Assembly (NCBI RefSeq): GCF_036226525.1
Contig: NZ_CP108487.1
Span: forward strand, 7,874,001-7,938,000
DNA from: Kribbella sp. NBC_01245
GTDB lineage: Bacteria > Actinomycetota > Actinomycetes > Propionibacteriales > Kribbellaceae
DNA: 64,000 nt
Direction of reading: 5' to 3'
Part shown: one piece after another, positions 57,259-64,000 of the stretch
How positions within the stretch are numbered: position 1 is the first letter of the stretch
Layout: each line of letters opens with the position of its first letter
The notes under the pieces: generated by a model
Told to the model about the DNA's origin: nothing
The model's database searches: none
The model's input: the letters and a program-made list of their open reading frames with translations, nothing else
Translations under genes and position numbers: made by a program

Positions 57259-57887
57259 TCACCGACCTGGAGTACGGCGTCCGCGCGCGAGGCCGTCGCG
57301 GCGATGAGGCGGGCGTTCGTCTCGTCGCTGCCCATCGTCCGCTCGTGCGCCTGCTCCGGCGTACGGCCGAATCGGCGATGTCTGGCCTCGAGCCGTCGAT
57401 GGCGTTCGGCCTCGTCGAGATCGACATACCAGCACTCGTCGAGCAAGGGCCGAACCGTTGCCCAGGGCCCCTTTTCGTACAGCAGGTAGTTCCCTTCGGT
57501 CACCACCAGCGTCACGTCGGGCCCGATCGGGATACTCGCCGCGATCGGATCCTCCAGCCCCCGGTCGAACCGTGGCGCCCACACCACCGAGTCGTCCGGA
57601 TCGCGCAGGCGCCGCAGCAGAGCGACGTACCCACTGGCGTCGAAGGTCTGCGGCGCGCCCTTGACCGGCCCGAGACCGCGCTCGTCCAAGGCGGCCTGCG
57701 ACAGGTGGAACCCGTCCATCGGCACCAGTGCCACCTTGTGCCCGAGGATGGTCAGGTCGCGCACCAGCTCCTCGGCGTACGTCGATTTGCCGGCGCCGGG
57801 TGATCCGGTGATGCCGAGAATCGCCCGGCCGCGGGTCAGTCCGACCGCCCGCGGAAACGCCGTGGACAGGTCGAGTCGCAAGGTCAT
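57198..57887 (-). CDS. PRK/uridine kinase-family sugar or nucleoside kinase (FrcK-like)
   Basis: This 229-aa P-loop kinase has Walker A GITGSPGAGKST (about residues 25-36), the substrate-binding VALVPMDGFHLSQAALDERG, and VVTEGNYLLYEKGPWATVRP, followed by the lid region AHERTMGSDETNARLI. It belongs to the group of small phosphoribulokinase/uridine kinase-like proteins that includes FrcK of the rhizobial fructose ABC system. It sits just upstream on the map of a LacI regulator and next to a divergent FrcBCA-like importer, so it probably phosphorylates the imported sugar. The exact substrate is inferred, not shown. Confidence 0.78.
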   Translation of the reverse strand: MTLRLDLSTAFPRAVGLTRGRAILGITGSPGAGKSTYAEELVRDLTILGHKVALVPMDGFHLSQAALDERGLGPVKGAPQTFDASGYVALLRRLRDPDDSVVWAPRFDRGLEDPIAASIPIGPDVTLVVTEGNYLLYEKGPWATVRPLLDECWYVDLDEAERHRRLEARHRRFGRTPEQAHERTMGSDETNARLIAATASRADAVLQVGDQTRMPLANASLNTTDSSPS

Positions 57888-57927
57888 CGCAGAGCCGCCT
57901 CGGAGTAGGTCAACGCGTAGCCGCCTC

Positions 57928-58974
57928 TCAACGGGTAGCCGCCTCGGGATGGGTTGATCCGGCCGATCGGCAGCCGCAGCTTTCGCGGTGCTCGATCTCG
58001 GCAGGCAGTCTCTCAGTACGGCGCGGCGCGAACGGATCGGCCAGTCGCCGGAGCAGCAACTGCACCGCCCGCGCGCCCATCGCGTGGAACGGCTGGGCCA
58101 CCGCGGTGAGCGCGGGCGAGATCGCCGACGCCCACTCGAAGTCGTCGAACGTGACCAGCGCGAGGTCCGCCGGAATCCGCAGGCCCGTCTCCTTGAGCGC
58201 GAGCAACGCGCCGATCGTCATCGCGTTGTTCGCGCTGAAGATCGCGGTCGGTGGGACCGGTTGCCGCAGCAGCGATCGCACGCCGGCCCGGCCGCCGTCG
58301 ACCGTGGACTGCGCCGAGACGACCAGCCGGTCATCGCGGGGAATCCCCGAATGCTCCAGCGCCCGGGCATACCCGTTGATGCGTTCGCTGGTGGTCGACA
58401 GACCGGCCAGACCCGCGAGCATGCCGATCCGGCGATGGCCCGTCTCGATCAGATGGTCGACCAGGGCGAAGGAGACGGACTCGTTCTCCGTACCGACTTG
58501 GTCGCACCGCACATCGCTCATCCGGTCGACCAGCACGAACGGCGTCTGGTGTTTCCGCAAGGCCGGCAAGGTCGCCGCCTCCCAGCCGGCCGTCGGCGCG
58601 AGGATGACCGCCTCCACGTTGTGCGAGAGCAGCGTGGTGACCGCGTTCGCCTCGAGCGCGGAATCGTCGTGGGTGTCGCAGAGCAACAACGCGAACCCGG
58701 CCCGGCTCGCCTCGGACTCGACGCCCGCGATCAGATCGCCGAAGTACGGGTTGGAGGCGCCGGTGATGGCGAGCCCGATGGCCCGGCCGGACGACTTCGC
58801 GGTGACCGGCGCGGGTGGTGCGTAATCCAGCGACGCGAGCGCCTCCCGGACCCGCTCACGCGTCGCGGGTGCGACGTACCGGGTGCCGTTGACGACATGC
58901 GAAACGGTGGTGATGGACACGCCTGCGAGGCCGGCCACATCGGCCAGCCGAGCTCGCCGGCGTGGATCGGTCAT
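57928..58974 (-). CDS. LacI-family transcriptional regulator of the sugar locus
   Basis: This 348-aa regulator has an N-terminal LacI HTH and hinge (RLADVAGLAGVSITTVSHVV, NGTRYVAPATRERVREAL) and a periplasmic-binding-like effector domain (AIGLAITGASNPYFGDLIAG, FVLVDRMSDVRCDQVGTENE, FTTFDDFEW-like LVTFDDFEWA, HMGARAVQLLLRRL-like AMGARAVQLLLRRL). It is divergent from the ABC importer, and a double TTGCGCAA operator lies between them. ATG at 58974; a short AACGCGTAGCCGCCTC repeat lies after its stop. Confidence 0.9.
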   Translation of the reverse strand: MTDPRRRARLADVAGLAGVSITTVSHVVNGTRYVAPATRERVREALASLDYAPPAPVTAKSSGRAIGLAITGASNPYFGDLIAGVESEASRAGFALLLCDTHDDSALEANAVTTLLSHNVEAVILAPTAGWEAATLPALRKHQTPFVLVDRMSDVRCDQVGTENESVSFALVDHLIETGHRRIGMLAGLAGLSTTSERINGYARALEHSGIPRDDRLVVSAQSTVDGGRAGVRSLLRQPVPPTAIFSANNAMTIGALLALKETGLRIPADLALVTFDDFEWASAISPALTAVAQPFHAMGARAVQLLLRRLADPFAPRRTERLPAEIEHRESCGCRSAGSTHPEAATR

Positions 58975-59001
58975 GAGTGGAGGATGCCCAGCCCGGACGA
59001 A

Positions 59002-59021
59002 TTGCGCAACGGTTTGCGCAA
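59002..59021. promoter_or_regulatory. LacI-type double operator between regulator and importer
   Basis: TTGCGCAA occurs at 59002-59009 and 59014-59021, together forming the near-palindrome TTGCGCAACGGTTTGCGCAA. It is placed to control both the importer operon and the regulator. Confidence 0.8.
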
Positions 59022-59093
59022 ATCCTTCCGCGACCCCGCCGCCGTTCCTAGCGTTGCACCGATACACGGCTCATCTCTCTGGAGGTCCCACCC

Positions 59094-60113
59094 ATGAAAC
59101 GGTCCAGCATCGTGGCGTCGGCGCTCGTCTGCGCCGGAGCGCTCGCGCTGAGCGCCTGTACGACGACCAAGACCTCGGGGCCCGGGTCGGCGTCGGATAC
59201 CGCTGACAGCGGTCCGGTGAAGATCGGCCTGGTCACCAAGACCGAGTCCAACCCGTACTTCGTGAAGTTGCGCGAGTCGGCGAAGGCCGCGGCCGAGGCC
59301 AAGGGCGCGACCCTGATCGCGCTGGCCGGGAAGTTCGACGGCGACAACGAGGGTCAGGTCACCGCCATCCAGAACCTCGTACAGCAAGGCGTCAAGGGCA
59401 TCCTGATCACCCCGAGCAACTCCGCCGGTGTGATCGGTGCGGTCAAGCAGGCGGAGTCGCAGGGTGTACTGGTGATCGCCCTCGACACCGCGACCGTGCC
59501 CGCCGACGCCGTCTCCGCGACGTATGCGACCGACAACGAGCAGGCCGGCCGGCTGCTCGGCGCGTACGTGAAGGCGCGCCTCGGATCCACTCCGCCGCAG
59601 CTGCTGATGATGGACCTCGACCCGAGCGCGTCGGTCGGTATCGCCCGGCACAACGGTTTCCTCGAGGGCATGGGTCTGCCGCTGAAGACGCCGGCCGTGA
59701 TCGGCAGTGCGCTGACCCAGGGCGACCAGACCAAGGCCCAGCAGGCGATGGAGAACCTCTTGCAGCGTGCCGGTAGCCAGGTCAACGCCGTCTACAACAT
59801 CAACGAGCCGGCCGCGCGTGGTGCGTACCAGGCCCTGAAGGAGCGCGCTCTGACCGGCAAGGTGCTGGTCGGCGCGATCGACGGTGGCTGCCAGGGTGTG
59901 CAGGACGTCAAGAACGGGTTGTTCGTCGCGACCGTGATGCAGTTCCCGAAGAAGATGTCCGAGGACGGCGTCACCGCGGTGATCGACTACGCCAAGACGG
60001 GCAAGAAGCCGTCCGGATTCGTCGACACCGGCGCCACCTTGATCACCGACAAGCCGGTCGCCGGGCAGGAGTCGAAGGACACCACCTGGGGCGCGCAGAA
60101 CTGCTGGGGCTGA
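59094..60113 (+). CDS. frcB: Sugar ABC transporter substrate-binding lipoprotein (FrcB-like)
   Basis: This 339-aa lipoprotein has a signal peptide ending in the lipobox ALALSAC (Cys about 22) and a type I periplasmic-binding fold (VKIGLVTKTESNPYFVKLRE, LIALAGKFDGDNEGQVTAIQ, GVKGILITPSNSAGVIG, VLVIALDTATVPADAVSATY). It would bind the sugar outside the membrane. GGAGG lies 8 nt before the ATG. First gene of the FrcBCA-like operon; sequence features and the adjacent kinase point to fructose or a similar monosaccharide. Confidence 0.85.
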   Translation: MKRSSIVASALVCAGALALSACTTTKTSGPGSASDTADSGPVKIGLVTKTESNPYFVKLRESAKAAAEAKGATLIALAGKFDGDNEGQVTAIQNLVQQGVKGILITPSNSAGVIGAVKQAESQGVLVIALDTATVPADAVSATYATDNEQAGRLLGAYVKARLGSTPPQLLMMDLDPSASVGIARHNGFLEGMGLPLKTPAVIGSALTQGDQTKAQQAMENLLQRAGSQVNAVYNINEPAARGAYQALKERALTGKVLVGAIDGGCQGVQDVKNGLFVATVMQFPKKMSEDGVTAVIDYAKTGKKPSGFVDTGATLITDKPVAGQESKDTTWGAQNCWG

Positions 60114-60114
60114 T

Positions 60115-61107
60115 ATGTCGACAGCTTTGGCTCTGGATACGACGCGAGGAGATCGGGCCCGGGCGCTGTTCGCCCGGAACCCGGTCCTCGGGCCGACCGC
60201 GGCACTGGTGGTCGCGATCGTGTTCTTCTCGTTCGCGACCAGCACGTTCGCGAGTGTCGACAACTTCTCGATCATCATTCAGCAGTCGGTCGTCGTCGGC
60301 ACGCTGGCACTCGGTCAGACCCTGGTGATCCTGACGGGCGGTATCGACCTGGCCAACGCGGCCATCGCCGTCTTCGGCACCGTGCTGATGACCAGGCTGG
60401 TGACCGGCGATCTGCCCGGGCCGGTCGGCCTGTTCGCGGGCCTGATCGGCTGTGCGGTGGTGGCGACGCTGTCCGGTCTGCTGGTCAGCCGGATCAAGTT
60501 GCCGCCGTTCATCGTCACGCTTGGCATGCTCGCGGTGATGACGGCCGTGACCAGCCTGTACAGCCAGGGCACCACGTGGCCTGTGCCGGACGGACTGCTC
60601 ACTTGGCTCGGCACCTCGCTCTACCTGTTCGGCCGGGTCCAGTTCACGATGGGCATGGTGCTCGCGGCCATGCTGTTCGTGCTGCTCTGGTTCGTGCTCG
60701 CTAAGACCGCGTGGGGCCGTCATGTGTACGCCGTCGGTAACGAGCCCGAGGCCGCGCGGCTGACGGGTATCCACATCGACCGCACCCTGATCAGCGTGTA
60801 CGCCGTGGCCGGCGTCGTCTACGCGTTCGCGGCCTGGATGGCCCTCGGACGTACGCCGACCGCCGATCCGAACGCGTACCAGACGGGCAATCTCGACAGC
60901 ATCACCGCCGTGGTCATCGGTGGCACCAGCCTGTTCGGTGGGCGCGGTGGTGTGGTCGGCACGGTCGTCGGCGCGCTGATCGTGGCAGTGCTGCGCAGCG
61001 GGTTGACGCAGATGGGTATCGATTCGAACTACCAGAACCTCGCTACCGGCGTACTGGTGATCGCGGCCGTTGCCTTCGACCAGGCGACGCGAAGGAGGAG
61101 CGCATGA
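60115..61107 (+). CDS. frcC: Sugar ABC transporter permease (FrcC-like)
   Basis: This 330-aa permease has about ten membrane spans and the BPD_transp_2 pattern of ribose/fructose systems: GTLALGQTLVILTGGIDLAN, RIKLPPFIVTLGMLAVMTAV, AVGNEPEAARLTGIHIDRTL (the EAA-like loop contacting the ATPase) and VIGGTSLFGGRGGVVGTVVG. It starts one base after the frcB stop. Close to FrcC of Sinorhizobium in the first span and loop. Confidence 0.87.
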   Translation: MSTALALDTTRGDRARALFARNPVLGPTAALVVAIVFFSFATSTFASVDNFSIIIQQSVVVGTLALGQTLVILTGGIDLANAAIAVFGTVLMTRLVTGDLPGPVGLFAGLIGCAVVATLSGLLVSRIKLPPFIVTLGMLAVMTAVTSLYSQGTTWPVPDGLLTWLGTSLYLFGRVQFTMGMVLAAMLFVLLWFVLAKTAWGRHVYAVGNEPEAARLTGIHIDRTLISVYAVAGVVYAFAAWMALGRTPTADPNAYQTGNLDSITAVVIGGTSLFGGRGGVVGTVVGALIVAVLRSGLTQMGIDSNYQNLATGVLVIAAVAFDQATRRRSA

Positions 61108-61862
61108 GCACGGTTCTGAGCGCGCGCGGTCTGGTCAAGCGGTACGGATTCGTCACCGCGCTGGACGGATCCGACTTCGACCTCGAAGCGGGCGAGGTGC
61201 TCGCGGTCGTCGGGGACAACGGCGCCGGCAAGTCGACCCTGATCAAGGCGTTGACCGGCGCGCTGATCCCGGACGCGGGCACGATCCAGCTCGACGGCCA
61301 GGAGATCCACTTCCATTCGCCGCTGGACGCGCGGAAGGCCGGGATCGAGACCGTCTACCAAACGCTGGCGGTCGCGCCGGCCCTCGATATCGCGACCAAC
61401 CTGTTCCTCGGCCGGGAGATCCGCCGCGAGGGCCTGTTCGGGATGTTGCGGGTGCTGGACAAGAAGGCGATGCGGACCGAGGCGCGCAACCAGCTCGACT
61501 CGCTCGGTATCGCCACCATCCAGGACATCACCCAGACGGTCGAGACGTTGTCCGGTGGTCAGCGCCAGGCGGTCGCCGTCGCGCGGGCAGCCATGTTCGG
61601 CAGCAAGGTCGTGATCATGGACGAGCCGACCGCGGCCCTGGGCGTGCGCGAGACGGCGCAGGTGCTGGAGTTGATCAAGCGGATCAGCAATCGCGGCCTG
61701 CCGGTGGTCCTGATCAGCCACGACATGCCCGCCGTGTTCGAGGTGGCTGACCGGATCCACGTGCACCGCCTCGGCAAGCGCACCGGCATCGTCAAACCCG
61801 GCGACGTCTCGATGAGCGACGTCGTCTCCTTCATCACCGGCGCCACCCCGATCCCCGTTTGA
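61104..61862 (+). CDS. frcA: Sugar ABC transporter ATP-binding protein (FrcA-like)
   Basis: This 252-aa protein has a single ABC domain: Walker A GDNGAGKST (about 37-45), Q-loop ETVYQTLAVAP, signature LSGGQRQAVA (about 149) and Walker B VVIMDEPTAALGV, then H-loop VVLISHDMP. Unlike ribose-type RbsA with two ABC domains it has one, as in FrcA. ATGA overlap with the permease gene. Last gene of the operon, which is followed 40 nt later by an unrelated membrane-protein gene. Confidence 0.87.
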   Translation: MSTVLSARGLVKRYGFVTALDGSDFDLEAGEVLAVVGDNGAGKSTLIKALTGALIPDAGTIQLDGQEIHFHSPLDARKAGIETVYQTLAVAPALDIATNLFLGREIRREGLFGMLRVLDKKAMRTEARNQLDSLGIATIQDITQTVETLSGGQRQAVAVARAAMFGSKVVIMDEPTAALGVRETAQVLELIKRISNRGLPVVLISHDMPAVFEVADRIHVHRLGKRTGIVKPGDVSMSDVVSFITGATPIPV

Positions 61863-61901
61863 TCGATTGACATTCGATAGGAACTGAGCGACTCTCGATG
61901 T

Positions 61902-62381
61902 ATGCTTACCGTGCATCGAGTGGTGCTGCCGCTCCGCGTTTTCCTGGTCGTGCTGTTCGGGGTGCTGGTCATGCTCCAGACCTTCTCGCTCCCCGGGCAG
62001 TTCGCCCACATGGCCGAGGAGTCGCCGGACATGGCTTACCTCAGGTGGCCGGCGACTGCCGTGTCCGTGTTCTGGGTGCTGTGCGCTCAGGTGGTGGTCG
62101 TGTCCACCTGGAAGTTGCTCTCGCTGGTCAAGAGCAACCGGATCTTCAGCGACGTGTCGATGAAGTGGGTGGACGCGATCGTGTGGGCGATCACCGCAGC
62201 CTGGGTGGTGCTGCTGGGCGTCTTTCTCTATGTCGGCTTCAACGCGTCGGATCCCGGGCTGCCGCTCTTGCTGTTCTTGTGGTTGGTCGGTGTCGCCGTG
62301 ATCGGTCTCTTGATCGTGGTGCTGCGCGCCTTGCTGCGCCAGGCCACGACCCTGCAGACCGACATGGAAGCGGTGATCTGA
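61902..62381 (+). CDS. DUF2975 four-span membrane protein
   Basis: This 159-aa protein has about four membrane spans (VLPLRVFLVVLFGVLVMLQT, RWPATAVSVFWVLCAQVVVV, WVDAIVWAITAAWVVLLGVF, LLFLWLVGVAVIGLLIVVLR) and matches DUF2975. Such proteins are typically encoded with a small XRE-type regulator, as here. An ATCGATTGACATTCGAT inverted repeat with TTGACA lies about 30 nt upstream and may be both promoter and operator. Function unknown. Confidence 0.8.
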   Translation: MLTVHRVVLPLRVFLVVLFGVLVMLQTFSLPGQFAHMAEESPDMAYLRWPATAVSVFWVLCAQVVVVSTWKLLSLVKSNRIFSDVSMKWVDAIVWAITAAWVVLLGVFLYVGFNASDPGLPLLLFLWLVGVAVIGLLIVVLRALLRQATTLQTDMEAVI

Positions 62382-62590
62382 TGCCCATCGTGGTCCGGAT
62401 CGATGTCGAGCTGGCCAAGCGCAAGATGAGTGTGGGCGACTTCGCCGAGCGGGTCGGCCTCACGCCGGCGAACGTGGCGGTGCTGAAGAACGGCCGGGCC
62501 AAAGCCGTTCGATTCAGCACTTTGGAGGCGATGTGCCGCGTGCTCGAGTGCCAGCCCGGCGACCTACTCGAGTGGGTCGACGAGGACTAG
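62381..62590 (+). CDS. YozG-like XRE-family small HTH regulator
   Basis: This 69-aa protein is a single HTH domain (VELAKRKMSVGDFAERVGLT, PANVAVLKNGRAKAVRFSTL, EAMCRVLECQPGDLLEW), typical of the small Cro/C1-type regulators paired with DUF2975 proteins. The ATG overlaps the DUF2975 stop by one base. It probably represses its own operon. Its stop and that of the convergent exporter gene share 4 nt (62587-62590). Confidence 0.88.
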   Translation: MPIVVRIDVELAKRKMSVGDFAERVGLTPANVAVLKNGRAKAVRFSTLEAMCRVLECQPGDLLEWVDED

Positions 62591-63366
62591 TTGCGGGTGC
62601 GGTGGCGGTAGAGGGTGGTGGCCAGTAGGAAGGAGGCGAGTAGGAGGGCGACGCACCAGGTCAGGGCGGTCCAGCCGCGAGTGCCGCGGGCGTCGGTCAG
62701 CAGCGACCGGACGGTCTCGATGACCGGCGTGATCGGCTGGTTCTCGCTGATGCCGCGCAGGAAGGACGGCATCGTGTTGGTCGGGACGAACGCGCTGCTC
62801 AGATACGGCAGGAAGAGCATCGCGAAGCTGAGCACGCTGGCTGATTCGACCGATCGCGCGATCACGCCGAGGCCGGCCGCGAGCCAGGACAGCGCGAGCA
62901 CGTACAACAACAGCAGGCCCGCCGTCAGGATCCAGTCGAGCAGACTCGCGCTCGGCCGGAAACCCATCGCGATCGCGGCACCGATCACGATCGTGGTGGA
63001 GATGGCATTGCGGACCACGCTCGCGGTGACATGGCCGGTCAGTACGGCGAACGAGCGGATCGGCAGGGACCGAAGCCGGTCGATCATGCCCTTGTTCATG
63101 TCGTCCGCGACGGCCATCGCGGTCGACGCCGCGCCGTACCCGACGCAGAGCAGGATGATGCCGGGCACCACGTAGTTGATGTACGCCGTACCGGTGTCGA
63201 TCGCGCCGCCGAAGACGTACACGAAAAGGGCCATCATGAGCAGCGGCAGCACCACTGACATCACCATCGTGTCGGCGTTGCGCCGGTTCAGCCGGATGCT
63301 GCGGCCGATCATCGTCAGGCTGTCGGTGACGGCGTTGATCGGGCGGTCGTGGTTGATCGTGCTCAT
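62587..63366 (-). CDS. ABC-2 type permease (DrrB-like exporter subunit)
   Basis: This 259-aa protein has six membrane spans and the ABC-2 permease pattern: MIGRSIRLNRRNADTMVMSV, VLPLLMMALFVYVFGGAIDT, GIILLCVGYGAASTAMAVAD, RSLPIRSFAVLTGHVTASVV, FLPYLSSAFVPTNTMPSFLR and ENQPITPVIETVRSLLTD. These features match DrrB, the permease of daunorubicin-type exporters. ATG at 63366 overlaps the stop of the ATPase gene (ATGA); a longer frame is not coding. Confidence 0.87.
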   Translation of the reverse strand: MSTINHDRPINAVTDSLTMIGRSIRLNRRNADTMVMSVVLPLLMMALFVYVFGGAIDTGTAYINYVVPGIILLCVGYGAASTAMAVADDMNKGMIDRLRSLPIRSFAVLTGHVTASVVRNAISTTIVIGAAIAMGFRPSASLLDWILTAGLLLLYVLALSWLAAGLGVIARSVESASVLSFAMLFLPYLSSAFVPTNTMPSFLRGISENQPITPVIETVRSLLTDARGTRGWTALTWCVALLLASFLLATTLYRHRTRN

Positions 63367-64000
63367 GCGCTTACCTTCGCTTTGCTGGTCATGCTGAAGA
63401 AGACGTCGTCGAGGGTGGGGCGATGGGCCGAGACCCGATCGACTTCGATGCCAGCGGCAACGAATTCGCCGAGGATCTGGTGCAACTCCGCCGCCGTACC
63501 GTCCGTAGCCAGGCCGAGTTCGAGGTCGGCCAGGCGCTGAGCGTCCGGCCGGATCAGCGCGGCCTTCTCGAGTTGTTCCGGCTCCTGGAAATGCAAGGTC
63601 AATCGCTCGCCACCGACCTGGGCCTTGAGCGCGTCGGCGGTGCCGGCGGCCACGATCCGGCCGTGGTCGAGCAGCACGATCCGGTCCGCGAGGCGGTCGG
63701 CCTCCTCCAGGTATTGCGTGGTGAGCACGATGGTCGTACCGGCCCGGATGAGATCCCGGATGGCGTCCCACATCGTCGTACGGCTGACCGGATCGAGGCC
63801 CGTCGTCGGTTCGTCCAGGAATATCACCCGCGGCTGCGCGACCAGGCTCATGGCCAGATCGAGCCGCCGTTGCATACCTCCGGAGTACGTCGCGACGCGG
63901 CGGTCCATCGCGTCGGTCAGGTCGAACCGTTCCAGCAGGTCGAGCGCGCGCCGACGGGCGGCGGCCCGGCCGACGTGCATCAGCTGGCCGACCATGATCA
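63363..64000 (-). CDS. ABC exporter ATP-binding protein (DrrA-like), 5' end missing
   Basis: The N-terminal part, including Walker A, lies beyond the window edge; the frame is open to the last base. Present are the signature YSGGMQRRLDLAMSL, Walker B VIFLDEPTTGLDP, the H-loop TTIVLTTQYLEEADRLADRI and the DrrA C-terminal domain with VDRVSAHRPTLDDVFF. It would power the DrrB-like permease encoded next to it. Substrate unknown; drug or lipid export is typical. Confidence 0.88.
   Translation of the reverse strand, partial: IMVGQLMHVGRAAARRRALDLLERFDLTDAMDRRVATYSGGMQRRLDLAMSLVAQPRVIFLDEPTTGLDPVSRTTMWDAIRDLIRAGTTIVLTTQYLEEADRLADRIVLLDHGRIVAAGTADALKAQVGGERLTLHFQEPEQLEKAALIRPDAQRLADLELGLATDGTAAELHQILGEFVAAGIEVDRVSAHRPTLDDVFFSMTSKAKVSA

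Overview
The window is a high-GC actinobacterial chromosome segment. Gene content and order point to Propionibacteriales, most likely a Kribbella-like soil organism (inference from family content; no database search was possible). The backbone follows an order known from mycobacteria: adnA (3' end only), adnB, nudC, mrx1, uvrD2, whiB7, an ABC1-family kinase, then a DUF2342 zinc-protease homologue, a PDZ/S16 membrane protease, a PPA1309-family protein and a UPF0182 membrane protein. Accessory genes are inserted into this backbone.

Layout. 0-3.5 kb: AdnAB double-strand break repair motor-nuclease. 3.5-10.6 kb: an insert with a Uma2-family protein, an iron-box-controlled desC-desD siderophore pair, a small protein with an internal minisatellite, two tandem GPP34 genes, a lipoprotein that appears to start at CTG, and deoD. 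10.6-17.1 kb: nudC, mrx1, uvrD2, the whiB7 unit (promoter, 70-codon leader ORF, attenuator, gene), two small proteins, an ABC1 kinase and a 52-aa DUF5679 protein. 17.1-20.7 kb: a gene-free stretch rich in DnaA-box-like motifs, a YgjP-type metallopeptidase, a 166-nt palindromic element and an MMPL transporter broken by a 1-nt frameshift. 20.8-28 kb: an FdhF/YdeP-type molybdoenzyme, a secreted GH81-CBM6 beta-1,3-glucanase with a LacI-type operator, a GNAT enzyme and a TrmB/LuxR-like regulator. 28.2-35.4 kb: a seven-gene type IV pilus cluster (pilin, PilT, PilB, PilC, two pseudopilins, a PilX-like protein). 35.5-45.9 kb: regulators, an oxidoreductase, a NUDIX hydrolase, moaE and the rest of the backbone. 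46-50 kb: secreted proteins, a GNAT enzyme and two near-identical initiator tRNA genes. 50-56.2 kb: a PPOX-family protein, a Fic protein with a triple-repeat operator, and small metabolic genes including a P450 with a short N-terminus. 56.3-61.9 kb: a kinase, a LacI regulator and a divergent ABC importer resembling the rhizobial fructose system FrcBCAK. The end holds a DUF2975-XRE pair and a DrrAB-like exporter cut by the window edge.

How it is expressed. At least ten genes start 6-7 nt after a TANNNT hexamer with no Shine-Dalgarno sequence, which predicts leaderless mRNAs. Operons are tightly packed with ATGA/GTGA overlaps. Long perfect hairpins, mostly without a U-tract, mark gene ends. The most notable non-coding elements are the whiB7 leader/attenuator, the 166-nt palindrome whose arm differences all become G-U wobbles in the minus-strand RNA, the repeat operator before the Fic gene, and a degenerate copy of the tRNA 3' end just after the Fic gene.
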